Positions 56,343-64,000 of a DNA stretch of 64,000 bases are shown in pieces. Origin of the DNA: Sphingomonas canadensis (GTDB taxonomy: Bacteria > Pseudomonadota > Alphaproteobacteria > Sphingomonadales > Sphingomonadaceae). The notes under the pieces are model-generated. The model saw nothing but the letters and a program-made list of their open reading frames with translations. It searched no databases and was not told where the DNA came from. The position numbers and the translations under genes are program-made. Positions within the stretch are counted from its first letter, which is position 1. Every line of letters starts with the position of its first letter. Location: NCBI RefSeq assembly GCF_026013525.1, contig NZ_JAPDRA010000003.1:124001-188000 (forward strand), in the 5' to 3' direction.

Positions 56343-56364
56343 CCGCGGGAATCCGCGGTTTTTT
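56343..56364 (+). terminator. Intrinsic terminator
   Basis: A CCGCGG-GAAT-CCGCGG stem is followed directly by TTTTTT. It lies between DUF1508 and the thioesterase gene, ending about 50 bases before the latter's start. A second GC-rich inverted repeat precedes it near 56225-56260. Confidence 0.8.
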
Positions 56365-56412
56365 CATTGCTCCCCGTCGCAATCGGCGCGGATATCGCCT
56401 ATATTGCGCTGC

Positions 56413-56829
56413 ATGACGATGAGCGCGCGCCCCTATGAATTCACGGTCGATGTGGCGCCCGACGACATCGACTTCATGGGCCATGTCAACAACGCCTCCT
56501 ACCTGAAGTGGGTGCAGGAGGCGGTGATCAGCCACTGGCGCTCGCTCGCCCCGGTGGAGGCGGTGGCCCAGCATCTGTGGGTCGCGCTGAAGCATGAGAT
56601 CACCTATCGCCGCCCGGCCTTCCTGGACGACGATGTGGTCGCCACCGTGCTGCTGGAGAAGGTCCACGGCGCGCGCGCCTTCTATGAAACGGTGATCCGC
56701 CGCGGCGGCGAGGTGCTGGCCGAGGTGAAGTCGAGCTGGTGCTGCGTCGATGCGGAGACGCTACGCCCCGCGCGGCTGGCCCAGAACGTCATCGATCATT
56801 TCTTCGTGAAGGCCGATCCGGAGGGCTGA
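56413..56829 (+). CDS. Acyl-CoA thioesterase, hot-dog fold (YbgC/FadM-like)
   Basis: The 138-residue protein shows the 4HBT hot-dog pattern VAPDDIDFMGHVNNASYLKWVQEA, where the Asp and HVNN block is the active-site helix start, followed by KHEITYRRPAFLDDDVVATVLLEKV. It likely hydrolyses a medium or aromatic acyl-CoA. The start at ATG 56413 has no strong ribosome site; an ATG two codons later is possible. Confidence 0.86.
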   Translation: MTMSARPYEFTVDVAPDDIDFMGHVNNASYLKWVQEAVISHWRSLAPVEAVAQHLWVALKHEITYRRPAFLDDDVVATVLLEKVHGARAFYETVIRRGGEVLAEVKSSWCCVDAETLRPARLAQNVIDHFFVKADPEG

Positions 56830-56876
56830 GCGTCTCCCGCACGCCCCGCCTCCCGCTCCGTTCACATCCCCCCCGT

Positions 56877-57329
56877 TCACATCCCGAGCGCGGCGTCGCT
56901 CGCCAGCTTGTCGGCGCGCTCGTTGTCGGGGTGGCCGTCATGGCCCTTCACCCACAGCCATTTGATCTGGTGCGGCTTGGCGGCCTCCAGCAGCGCGATC
57001 CACAGGTCCGAATTCTTCACCGGCTTCCTGTCGGCGGTCTTCCAGCCGTTCTTCTGCCAGCCGTGGATCCACTTGGTCAGCCCGTCCATCACATAGCGGC
57101 TGTCGGTGGATAGGGTGACGCGGCACGGGCGCTTGAGCGCGTTCAGCCCCTGGATCGCGGCCATCAGCTCCATGCGGTTGTTGGTGGTGTGCGCCTCGCC
57201 GCCCGAAAGCTCCTTCTCGGTCGCGCCCGTGCGCAGGACGACGCCCCAGCCGCCCTTGCCGGGATTGCCCTTGCAGGCGCCGTCGGTCGCGATCTCGACA
57301 CGCGGCAGGCTTGGCGATGGCGCGGTCAC
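56877..57329 (-). CDS. rnhA: Ribonuclease HI
   Basis: RNase HI removes RNA from RNA-DNA hybrids. The 150-residue protein has all four acidic positions: [36 protein letters not shown] and [12 protein letters not shown]. The GTG start complementary to 57329 overlaps the stop of thrB (GTGA-type, 4 bases), matching an ispH-thrB-rnhA arrangement common in sphingomonads. It is the last gene of the operon. Confidence 0.95.
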   Translation of the reverse strand: MTAPSPSLPRVEIATDGACKGNPGKGGWGVVLRTGATEKELSGGEAHTTNNRMELMAAIQGLNALKRPCRVTLSTDSRYVMDGLTKWIHGWQKNGWKTADRKPVKNSDLWIALLEAAKPHQIKWLWVKGHDGHPDNERADKLASDAALGM

Positions 57330-58282
57330 GCGAACAGCGCGCTCCCGTGCGCGGCATAGAATTCCAGCCGGCGCCAATAGGCGAGCGGGTCCTTGCGCGT
57401 CACCATCGCGTCGGCGGGGGTGTTGAGCCAGTCCCATGCGCGGGTGAGGAAGAAACGCAGCGCCGCGCCCTCCGCCAGCACCGGCAGCGCCGCGCGCTCG
57501 GCGTCCGAAAGCCCGAAGGCGCCAGCATATCCGTTGATGACCGCCGTCCCGATCTCCGCGTCGAAGCGCTTTCCGGCGCCGTCGAACGCCCAGGCGCCGT
57601 GCATCACCGCCAGGTCATAGGCGCGCACTTCGGTGCAGGCGAAGTAGAAGTCGATGACGCCGGTCACCCTGTCGCCCAGCATCAGCACATTGTCAGGGAA
57701 AAGATCCGCGTGGATCGCCGATCGCGGCAGGCCGGCGGGCCATGCCGTCAACACGCGGTCCACAGCCTTTTGCACATCCCCGCGAAGCCCCGGGGCGATC
57801 GCGTCCAGGTCCTTTCCGCAGCGTTCGGCCAGCGGCGCCCAGCCTTCGGGGCCGAGCGCGTTGGGGCGTTCGAGCGTAAAGTCCGCCAGCGCGGCGTGCA
57901 TCTGCCCCATCGCCTGAGCGGCGGCCTGCGCCTGGGCAGGGGTGGGATGCGACACCGATACGCCCGGCAGGAACCGGATCAGGCAGGCCGGGCGCCCCTC
58001 CAGCTCGTGGATTTCCACGCCCTGCCGGTCCTTGATCGCGGGCGGAACGGGCAGCCCCTTGTCCGCCAGGTGATCCAGCAGCGCCATGAAGAAGGGCAGG
58101 TCCGCCGCAGCGACGCGCTTTTCGTACAGCGTCAGGATGAAGCGGTCGCGCGTCGTCTCCACCAGATAGTTGGAATTCTCGACGCCCTCGGCGATGCCCT
58201 TGGCGGACACCAGCTCGCCCGCGTCGAAACGGGTGAGGAACCGGGACAGCGCCTCGGCGGAAACCTGCGTATAGACCGCCAT
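57326..58282 (-). CDS. thrB: Homoserine kinase, APH-fold type
   Basis: This ThrB is of the choline/aminoglycoside kinase fold, used in alphaproteobacteria and pseudomonads instead of the GHMP form. The 318-residue protein has [47 protein letters not shown] (catalytic Asp and metal Asp) and a conserved C-terminal helical end with TRAWDWL. It phosphorylates homoserine on the way to threonine. Gap of two bases to the upstream ispH stop. Confidence 0.93.
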   Translation of the reverse strand: MAVYTQVSAEALSRFLTRFDAGELVSAKGIAEGVENSNYLVETTRDRFILTLYEKRVAAADLPFFMALLDHLADKGLPVPPAIKDRQGVEIHELEGRPACLIRFLPGVSVSHPTPAQAQAAAQAMGQMHAALADFTLERPNALGPEGWAPLAERCGKDLDAIAPGLRGDVQKAVDRVLTAWPAGLPRSAIHADLFPDNVLMLGDRVTGVIDFYFACTEVRAYDLAVMHGAWAFDGAGKRFDAEIGTAVINGYAGAFGLSDAERAALPVLAEGAALRFFLTRAWDWLNTPADAMVTRKDPLAYWRRLEFYAAHGSALFA

Positions 58283-58284
58283 GG

Positions 58285-59238
58285 CTAGGCCGCTTCGAGC
58301 CCGCGCGGCAGCTTGAACGCGACATTCTCCGCCACCGTCTCCACCTGGCGTTCGGTGACGGTGAAATGCTCGGCGATGCGGTCCGCCACCTCGCGCACCA
58401 GCAGTTCGGGGGCGGAGGCGCCCGCGGTGATGCCCACGGTGCGGACGTTCTCGAACCAGGCGAAATCGATGTCCGACGCCCGCTGGATGAGCGTGGCGCA
58501 GGTGCCGTTGCGCACCGCCACCTCCACCAGCCGCAGCGAGTTGGACGAATTGGGCGCGCCGATCACCAGCACCAGGTCGCAGGTCTCGGCGATCGCCTTC
58601 ACCGCCGCCTGACGGTTCGACGTGGCGTAGCAGATGTCGTCGGCGCCGGGCGCCAGGATCGACGGAAAGCGCTCGCGCAGCGCGGCCAGCACTGCGGCGG
58701 TATCGTCCACCGACAGCGTCGTCTGGGTCAGGAAGGCCAGATTGTCCGGATCGGCGACGGCCAGTCCCGCCACGTCCGCCACCGTCTCCACCAGCGTGAT
58801 CGCGCCTTCCGGCACCTGGCCGAAGGTGCCGATCACCTCGGGGTGGCCGGCGTGGCCGATGAACAGGATGTGCCGCCCCTGGTTCACCAGCCGCTCCGCC
58901 TGGCGGTGGACCTTGGAAACGAGCGGGCAGGTGGCGTCGAGGTAGGACAGGCCCCGCTCGGCCGCCTTCGCGGGCACCGCCTTGGGCACGCCATGCGCGG
59001 AGAAGACCACGGGCACCCCGTCCGGCACCTCGTCCAGCTCATCGACGAAGATCGCGCCCTTGGCCTTCAGCCCGTCGACCACGAAGCGGTTGTGGACGAT
59101 TTCGTGACGGACATAGACGGGCGCGCCATAGCGCTCGATCGCAAGCTCCACGATGCGGATCGCGCGGTCCACGCCGGCGCAGAAGCCGCGGGGCGCCGCG
59201 ATCAGCAGCTCAAGCGGGGGCTTTTCGGGACTGGACAT
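58285..59238 (-). CDS. ispH: 4-hydroxy-3-methylbut-2-enyl diphosphate reductase
   Basis: IspH is the last enzyme of the MEP isoprenoid pathway and holds a 4Fe-4S cluster. The 317-residue protein has its three cysteines in [28 protein letters not shown] and [26 protein letters not shown] and [10 protein letters not shown] supply the substrate histidines. It heads the ispH-thrB-rnhA operon and is divergent from a lipoprotein gene. Confidence 0.96.
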   Translation of the reverse strand: MSSPEKPPLELLIAAPRGFCAGVDRAIRIVELAIERYGAPVYVRHEIVHNRFVVDGLKAKGAIFVDELDEVPDGVPVVFSAHGVPKAVPAKAAERGLSYLDATCPLVSKVHRQAERLVNQGRHILFIGHAGHPEVIGTFGQVPEGAITLVETVADVAGLAVADPDNLAFLTQTTLSVDDTAAVLAALRERFPSILAPGADDICYATSNRQAAVKAIAETCDLVLVIGAPNSSNSLRLVEVAVRNGTCATLIQRASDIDFAWFENVRTVGITAGASAPELLVREVADRIAEHFTVTERQVETVAENVAFKLPRGLEAA

Positions 59239-59345
59239 CGATGGCGGCTCTACGCGATTGCTTGCGCGGGCGGAAGGCGGTTCCTATGCTGCGCGGCGTC
59301 CGGGGCGGCGCGATCAGCGGCCGCCCTTTCGCGAAAGGTGTGCCC

Positions 59346-59996
59346 GTGTCCGTCGCCAAGCTTATCGTACCCGCCATCGCCCTCGCCGTGCTCGGCGGCT
59401 GTTCGCGCACCGGCGAGATCGCGGCCGCAGGCGGCGGCGCCGGCATCACCGCGCTGCGCACGCCGTGCCCCTATGTCGCGGTTCCCGCCGCCACCGGCGA
59501 TGTGACGCTCTTCTCCTCGCCCACCGTGCGTACCGAGGACGCGATCGACGTCACCGCCGCGCTCACCAACGTCACCTCGACCTGCGCGGACGAGGGCGAG
59601 CAGGTGACCACCAGCGTCAATTTCGAGGTGTTCGCCCGCCGGACCAACGGCGAAGGCGCGCGCGATGTGCAGCTTCCCTATTTCGTCGCGCTGGTGCGCG
59701 GCGGCTCCTCGGTCGTCGCCAAGCGGATCGGCACGGTGACGCTGCATTTCGAACCGGGCCAGCTTCGCGCCAGCGCCACCGGCAGCGGCTCCACCGTCGT
59801 CAACCGCGCCGCCGCCACGCTGCCGCAGGAGGTTCGCGACCGGCTGACCAAGCGCCGCAAGGCCGGCGAGCAGGAAGCGGCGATGGACCCGCTGTCCGAT
59901 CCCGCGATCCGCACCGCGGTGCTCTCCGCCACGTTCGAGGCGCTGGTCGGCTTCCAGCTCACCGACGATCAGCTCAAGTACAACGCGACGCGCTGA
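59346..59996 (+). CDS. Lipoprotein of unknown function
   Basis: The 216-residue protein has a type II signal ending VLGGCSRTG. The mature region has two cysteine-bearing stretches (TPCPYVAV and TSTCADEGEQ) and regular beta-strand character, then a C-terminal helical part with LPQEVRDRLTKRRKAGE. I chose the GTG at 59346, 7 bases from AAAGG. It is a sphingomonad-type hypothetical. A 396-base gap with the glycine riboswitch follows. Confidence 0.75.
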   Translation: MSVAKLIVPAIALAVLGGCSRTGEIAAAGGGAGITALRTPCPYVAVPAATGDVTLFSSPTVRTEDAIDVTAALTNVTSTCADEGEQVTTSVNFEVFARRTNGEGARDVQLPYFVALVRGGSSVVAKRIGTVTLHFEPGQLRASATGSGSTVVNRAAATLPQEVRDRLTKRRKAGEQEAAMDPLSDPAIRTAVLSATFEALVGFQLTDDQLKYNATR

Positions 59997-60072
59997 TCGG
60001 CGCGCGATTGTATGCGTTGCTGACAATTATTTCATAATATTGGATTTTTTCGAGCCGATCCGGCGCGCGCGA

Positions 60073-60101
60073 TTGACTCGCATGCTGCGGCGCGGCATCA
60101 A
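60073..60101 (+). promoter_or_regulatory. Candidate promoter for gcv operon
   Basis: TTGACT at 60073-60078 is a good alphaproteobacterial -35, and CATCAA at 60096-60101 follows after 17 bases as a weak -10. Transcription would begin near 60108, just ahead of the first glycine aptamer. Confidence 0.45.
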
Positions 60102-60129
60102 AGACGTGTCGATGGCGGGCAACCGCTGA

Positions 60130-60333
60130 GGCACACGCGGGAGAGCGTCCGTACCGGCCCCGGCCGGCGCGGGCCGCCGAAGGAGCAACCGCCCCGGAAT
60201 CTCTCAGGCACCACGGACCGCGCGTGCCACGACACTCTGGAAAGCGCTTCCCGCCCAGGCGGGGGCCACCGAAGGGGTAACCCCGGCATCGCTCCGGGGG
60301 AAAGCTCTCAGGTTCCGTGACAGAGGGGGCGGC
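60130..60333 (+). promoter_or_regulatory. Tandem glycine riboswitch
   Basis: Two glycine (gcvT-type) aptamers lie in series. The first (about 60135-60222) has GGGAGAGC, CCGAAGGAGCAACC and AATCTCTCAGGCA. The second (about 60233-60330) has CACTCTGGAAAGC, ACCGAAGGGGTAACCCC and AAAGCTCTCAGGTTCCGTGACAGAGGG. A short linker separates them, and the order is conserved in the family. They precede gcvT and should raise expression when glycine is high. Confidence 0.95.
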
Positions 60334-60340
60334 TGGATCA

Positions 60341-60392
60341 GGAGCGCGGATTGCCCGCGCGCCCTCCGGCCGCAGACCGTCACGGAGCGCGC
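60341..60392 (+). promoter_or_regulatory. Probable translational expression platform of the glycine riboswitch
   Basis: Two mutually exclusive hairpins are visible. One pairs GGAGCGCGG (60341-60349) with CCGCGC and CTCC around 60355-60367. The other pairs GCGCGC-CC-TCCG (60357-60368) with CGGAGCGCGC (60383-60392), hiding the gcvT ribosome-binding site. There is no T-tract, so control is likely at translation. Confidence 0.5.
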
Positions 60393-61532
60393 ATGGGCCA
60401 GACCGAAGACCTCACCGGAACCGCCGAGCCGCAGGAGCTGCTCCAGCTCCCGCTCGACGCCTGGCACCGCGCCCGCGGCGGCCGGATGGTACCCTTCGCC
60501 GGCTATCTGATGCCCGTCCAGTATGAAGGCATCATGGCCGAGCATCTGTGGACGCGCGAGCATGCCGGGCTGTTCGACGTCAGCCACATGGGCCAGCTCC
60601 GCGTCAGCGGCCCCGGCGCCACGGAGGCGCTGGAGGCGCTGATGCCCGGCGATTTCGCCGCGCTGAAGCCCGGCCGCATCCGCTATTCGCTGCTGCTGTC
60701 CGAAGAGGGCGGCATCCTCGACGATCTGATGGTCACGCGCGAGGAGGACGGCTTCTTCCTGGTCGTCAACGGCGCGACCAAATGGGACGATATCGGCCAT
60801 CTGCGCGAGCATCTGCCCGACGAGATCACGCTCCATCATCTGGAGGAGCACGCCCTGCTCGCGCTGCAAGGGCCGCGCGCCGCGGAGGCGCTGGCGGCGG
60901 TGGTCCCCGGCGTCGATTCGCTGGGCTTCATGCAGGCGGCGGCGTTCGCATGGCGCGGCCATGCGCTGGGCATCAGCCGTTCGGGCTATACTGGCGAGGA
61001 CGGGTTCGAGATTTCCGTGCCCGCCGAAGCCGCGGAGGCGCTGGCCGATGCGCTCGCGGCGCATCCCGAGGTGAAGCCGATCGGCCTGGGCGCGCGCGAT
61101 TCGCTGCGGCTGGAGGCGGGGCTTCCGCTCTACGGCCATGACCTGGACGAGGGCACCACGCCGGTCGCCGCCGGGCTGGAATTCGCGCTGTCGAAGCGCC
61201 GCCGCGCCGAGGGCGGCTTCCCCGGCGTCGATCGCATCCTGCGCGAGCTGGCGGAGGGCGCGCCGCTGCGCCTCGCCGGCCTGGCGGTCGAGGGGCGCCA
61301 GCCGGTGCGCGAGGGCGCCGAGGTGGTGGACGCTTCCGGCGCGGTGATCGGCCGCGTCACCAGCGGCGGCTTCGCGCCCAGCGTTGGGGCGCCCATCGCG
61401 CTCGCCTATCTCCCCGCCGCGCTCGCCGTGCCGGGCGCCCGCATCACGCTTTCGCAAAGGGGCAAGCCGCACGCTGCCCAGGTCGCGGCGCTCCCCTTCG
61501 TCCCCCATCGCTACGTCAGAAAGGGAAGCTGA
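60393..61532 (+). CDS. gcvT: Glycine cleavage system T protein
   Basis: GcvT transfers the aminomethyl carbon of lipoyl-GcvH to tetrahydrofolate, releasing ammonia. The 379-residue protein has [34 protein letters not shown] with the conserved Asp, [17 protein letters not shown] and [26 protein letters not shown]. It ends in the PHRYV region. It starts at ATG 60393, 6 bases after GGAG, and is the first gene of gcvT-H-PA-PB under the riboswitch. Confidence 0.96.
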   Translation: MGQTEDLTGTAEPQELLQLPLDAWHRARGGRMVPFAGYLMPVQYEGIMAEHLWTREHAGLFDVSHMGQLRVSGPGATEALEALMPGDFAALKPGRIRYSLLLSEEGGILDDLMVTREEDGFFLVVNGATKWDDIGHLREHLPDEITLHHLEEHALLALQGPRAAEALAAVVPGVDSLGFMQAAAFAWRGHALGISRSGYTGEDGFEISVPAEAAEALADALAAHPEVKPIGLGARDSLRLEAGLPLYGHDLDEGTTPVAAGLEFALSKRRRAEGGFPGVDRILRELAEGAPLRLAGLAVEGRQPVREGAEVVDASGAVIGRVTSGGFAPSVGAPIALAYLPAALAVPGARITLSQRGKPHAAQVAALPFVPHRYVRKGS

Positions 61533-61536
61533 CCCA

Positions 61537-61908
61537 ATGAGCCGCTATTTCACCGAGGACCATGAGTGGATCGACGTCGATGGCGACATCGGCACCGTCG
61601 GCATCACCGAATATGCGCAGGGCCAGCTCGGCGACATCGTGTTCGTCGAGACTCCCGATGAAGGCCGCGCGCTCGCCAAGGGCGACGACGCCGCGGTGGT
61701 GGAGAGTGTGAAGGCCGCCTCCGACGTCTATTCGCCGGTCTCCGGCACGGTGATCGAGGGCAACGCCGCGCTGGCCGACAAGCCCGAGCTGGTGAACGAG
61801 GATGCGGAGGGCGAGGGCTGGTTCTTCAAGCTCACCCTCAGCGATCCCGCCGAGCTGGAAGGGCTGATGGACGAGGCCAAATATGCCGAGTTCGTGAGCA
61901 AGCTCTAG
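61537..61908 (+). CDS. gcvH: Glycine cleavage system H protein
   Basis: GcvH carries the lipoyl arm between the P and T proteins. The 123-residue protein shows [23 protein letters not shown], the lipoylated lysine K59 in [15 protein letters not shown], and the [13 protein letters not shown] tail. LipB, encoded at 19253-19921, should start its modification. It begins 4 bases after gcvT. A palindromic repeat separates it from gcvPA. Confidence 0.96.
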   Translation: MSRYFTEDHEWIDVDGDIGTVGITEYAQGQLGDIVFVETPDEGRALAKGDDAAVVESVKAASDVYSPVSGTVIEGNAALADKPELVNEDAEGEGWFFKLTLSDPAELEGLMDEAKYAEFVSKL

Positions 61909-62005
61909 CCCCCTCCCGCTTGCGGGAGAGGCCGGGGAAGGGCGTGCCGAATTTCCCTTGCCCGAACAGCCCCTCCCCCGACCCCTCCCGTGAACGGGAG
62001 GGGAG
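61909..62005. repeat. Palindromic element between gcvH and gcvPA, copy E
   Basis: A ~97-bp element with terminal hairpins CCCTCCCG-loop-CGGGAGAG and CCCTCCCG-TGAA-CGGGAGGG. Its right edge abuts the AAGGA ribosome site of gcvPA. It is related to the CTCCC family, with a shorter middle. Confidence 0.78.
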
Positions 62006-62018
62006 AAGGAACGAGACG

Positions 62019-63377
62019 ATGCGCTACCTTCCCCTGACCAGTGACGATCGCACGGCGATGCTCGCCGCCATCGGCGCGGGATCGATCGACGATCTGTTCG
62101 CCGACGTGCCCGAGGCCGCCCGGCTTTCCGGCCCGATCCCCGGTCTGCCGCTCCACGCCAGCGAGATGGCGGTCGAGCGCCACATGGCCGCGCTCGCCCG
62201 GCAGAACATGGCGGCCGGCGACGGCCCGTTCTTCCTCGGCTGCGGGGCATACCGCCACCATGTCCCCGCCAGCGTCGATCATCTGATCCAGCGCGGCGAG
62301 TTCCTGACCGCCTACACGCCCTATCAGCCGGAGATCGCGCAGGGCACGCTGCAGATGATGTTCGAGTTCCAGTCGCAGGTCGCGCGCCTGCTGGGCTGCG
62401 ACGTGGCGAACGCATCGATGTATGACGGCTCCACCGCCTGCTGGGAGGCGATCGCGATGGCGCGGCGCGTCACGCGGCGGGGCAAGGCGATCCTCTCCTC
62501 CGGCCTCCACCCGCACTATGTGTCGGTCGCGAAGACGATGGCCCGGTTCACCGGCGACGTGCTGGAGACCGCCGCGCCCGCGCTCGGCCCCGATCCGGAT
62601 TTCGCCGCGCTGCTCGACGCGATCGACGACGACACCTCCTGCGTGGTCGTCCAATATCCCGACATCCTCGGCCGCGTCGGCGATCTCTCGGAGCTGGCGG
62701 CGGCGGCGCATGCGAAGAAGGCGCTGCTCGTCGCGGTGGTGACCGAGCCGGTGGCGCTGGGGCTGCTCAAGGCGCCGGGCGAGATGGGCGCGGACATCGT
62801 GGTGGGCGAGGGCCAGTCGCTCGGCGTCGGCCTCCAGTTCGGCGGCCCCTATGCCGGGCTGTTCGCCTGTTCGGAAAAGCTGGTGCGCCAGATGCCCGGC
62901 CGGTTGTGCGGCGAGACGGTGGACGCGGAGGGGCGGCGCGGCTTTGTACTGACGCTTTCCACCCGCGAACAGCATATCCGGCGCGAGAAGGCGACGAGCA
63001 ACATCTGCACCAGCTCGGTGCTGTGTGCGCTCGCCATGTCGATCCACATGACGCTGCTGGGCGAGAAGGGGCTGCGCGATCTGGCCGCGATCAACCACGC
63101 CGCGGCGGTGGACGCGGCCGCGCGGCTGGCCAAGGTCCCCGGAATCGAGCTGGTTACGGACCGGTTCTTCAACGAATTCACGATCCGGCTGCCGCAGGAG
63201 GCCCGCCCCGTGGTGCGTGCGCTGGCGGGCCGCGGGATATTGGCGGGCGTGTCGCTCGGCCGCCTCTATCCGGACGAACCGGGCCTGGCGAACGGACTGG
63301 TCGTCGCGGTTACGGAGACCACGCCGGCCGCGGATGTCGATGCGCTCGCGGAAGCGCTGCAGGAGGTGCTGGCATGA
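62019..63377 (+). CDS. gcvPA: Glycine dehydrogenase (decarboxylating) subunit 1
   Basis: The 452-residue N-terminal half of the split P protein. It shows [24 protein letters not shown], the [41 protein letters not shown] stretch, and [17 protein letters not shown]. It decarboxylates glycine together with GcvPB. AAGGA lies 8 bases before the ATG. Its last bases (GAGGTGCTGGCATGA) recur 122 bases later at the gcvPB start. Confidence 0.96.
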   Translation: MRYLPLTSDDRTAMLAAIGAGSIDDLFADVPEAARLSGPIPGLPLHASEMAVERHMAALARQNMAAGDGPFFLGCGAYRHHVPASVDHLIQRGEFLTAYTPYQPEIAQGTLQMMFEFQSQVARLLGCDVANASMYDGSTACWEAIAMARRVTRRGKAILSSGLHPHYVSVAKTMARFTGDVLETAAPALGPDPDFAALLDAIDDDTSCVVVQYPDILGRVGDLSELAAAAHAKKALLVAVVTEPVALGLLKAPGEMGADIVVGEGQSLGVGLQFGGPYAGLFACSEKLVRQMPGRLCGETVDAEGRRGFVLTLSTREQHIRREKATSNICTSSVLCALAMSIHMTLLGEKGLRDLAAINHAAAVDAAARLAKVPGIELVTDRFFNEFTIRLPQEARPVVRALAGRGILAGVSLGRLYPDEPGLANGLVVAVTETTPAADVDALAEALQEVLA

Positions 63378-63499
63378 TCCCGCACTCCGTTCGCCCTGAG
63401 CTTGTCGAGGGGCATGGCCGCGCGCGCGGTGAGATCCGGAAACCGCCCTTCGACAGGCTCAGGGCGAACGGCGACGTTGAAAACGAGGTGCTGGCATGA
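63363..63499. repeat. REP-doublet insertion between gcvPA and gcvPB, with 15-bp direct repeats
   Basis: The 15-mer GAGGTGCTGGCATGA occurs at 63363-63377 and 63485-63499. Between them lies a 107-bp insert with 27-base inverted REP units at 63387-63413 and 63445-63471. The first 15-mer holds the gcvPA stop (TGA) and the second the gcvPB start (ATG). This looks like a transposition of a REP doublet that duplicated its target and thereby kept both gene ends intact. Confidence 0.85.
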
Positions 63500-64000
63500 C
63501 GATCAATCAGAGCGGCTGGCGCCCGGCGCGTCCCCTGGAAGGCGATGCGGAGCCCGCCACCTTCACCGGCAATCGCGCGCTGATGCTTGAGGAGCCGCTG
63601 ATCTTCGAGATCGGTTCGGGCGCCACGACGGGCGTGGATTTCGACGCGCCCGCGCTTCCGGCCGGGGGGCTGGGCGGCCTGCTGCGCACCGCCCCGATCG
63701 GCCTGCCCGGCCTGTCCGAGCCGGAGACGGTGCGCCACTACACCCGGCTCAGCCGCCAGAATTATGCGATCGACCTGGGCCTGTTCCCGCTCGGCTCCTG
63801 CACGATGAAGCACAACCCGCGGCTCAACGAGCGCGTGGCGCGCATGCCGGGCTTCGCGGACCTCCACCCGCTCACCCCCGTCGATGCCTGCCAGGGCGCG
63901 CTGGCGGTGATCGATCAGCTTGCGCACTGGCTGGTGACGCTCACCGGCATGCACAGCGTGGCGATGAGCCCCAAGGCGGGCGCCCATGGTGAGCTCTGCG
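63496..64000 (+). CDS. gcvPB: Glycine dehydrogenase (decarboxylating) subunit 2, cut by window end
   Basis: Only the first 168 residues are inside the window; the PLP lysine lies beyond. The N-terminus has SGWRPARPLEGDAEP, then TVRHYTRLSRQNYAIDLGLFPLGSCTMKHNPRLNERVARMPGFADLHPL, a clear GcvPB opening. The GTGCTGGC before its ATG is part of the duplicated 15-mer. It forms the decarboxylase with GcvPA. Confidence 0.95.
   Translation, partial: MTINQSGWRPARPLEGDAEPATFTGNRALMLEEPLIFEIGSGATTGVDFDAPALPAGGLGGLLRTAPIGLPGLSEPETVRHYTRLSRQNYAIDLGLFPLGSCTMKHNPRLNERVARMPGFADLHPLTPVDACQGALAVIDQLAHWLVTLTGMHSVAMSPKAGAHGELC

Overview
The window is a 64 kb piece of a GC-rich alphaproteobacterial chromosome, most likely from Sphingomonadales (Sphingomonas in the broad sense). 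The evidence is a GcrA-type cell-cycle regulator, a Tad/Cpa pilus locus, a bc1 complex operon, a glycine-cleavage operon with tandem glycine aptamers, frequent GTGA/ATGA start-stop overlaps, and several families of short GC-rich palindromic repeats of the kind common in sphingomonads. It is mostly housekeeping core genome. I see no rRNA, tRNA, phage, transposase or CRISPR array.

Layout. 1-3.4 kb: end of leuB, a GT2-GtrA polyprenol-phosphate glycosyltransferase, and a convergent PMT-family glycosyltransferase. 3.6-8.3 kb: metZ-apaG, a short LysR regulator, a secreted ricin-B-type lectin, an AIM24-family protein and a GNAT enzyme. 8.3-12 kb: parE and gcrA, divergent from an ABC-2 permease. 12.2-16 kb: argD, argF, hslO and a small secreted protein. 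16-23.7 kb: a repeat-filled gap with a candidate small RNA, queC-queE, lipB, paired membrane proteins and a trmL-to-GNAT operon containing hemF. 23.9-27.2 kb: petABC and apt. 27.2-31.5 kb: a maoC-like gene flanked by inverted repeats, an NPP-type phosphodiesterase, and a His-rich outer-membrane protein with a small Cys/His protein. 31.6-39.4 kb: ychF, membrane proteins, a TbpB-like lipoprotein, pth-rplY, and two TraB/GumN paralogues. 39.5-46.2 kb: glyQ-glyS, ppdK and a UbiC-like secreted protein. 46.2-54 kb: a Tad pilus operon (cpaA, B, C, D, E, tadB, tadC). 54-59.2 kb: a hydrolase, an FAD oxidoreductase, DUF1508, a thioesterase, and ispH-thrB-rnhA. 59.3-64 kb: a lipoprotein and the glycine-riboswitch-controlled gcvT-gcvH-gcvPA-gcvPB operon, cut by the window end.

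The genes connect in places. LipB supplies the octanoyl group that is matured to lipoate on GcvH. The bc1 subunits form one complex. QueC and QueE are two steps of the queuosine precursor pathway. ArgD and ArgF are both in arginine synthesis. The Tad genes build one pilus machine, but the CpaF/TadA motor ATPase expected between cpaE and tadB is absent.

The most unusual signals are repeat-driven. A 122-bp REP-doublet insertion splits the gcvPA/gcvPB stop-start overlap and is bounded by 15-bp direct repeats that duplicate the junction. A 120-bp (40-codon) palindromic element is translated in frame inside glyS, which also carries a lower-GC segment further on. A palindromic element supplies the argF ribosome-binding site. 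Two long inverted repeats bracket the maoC-like gene.
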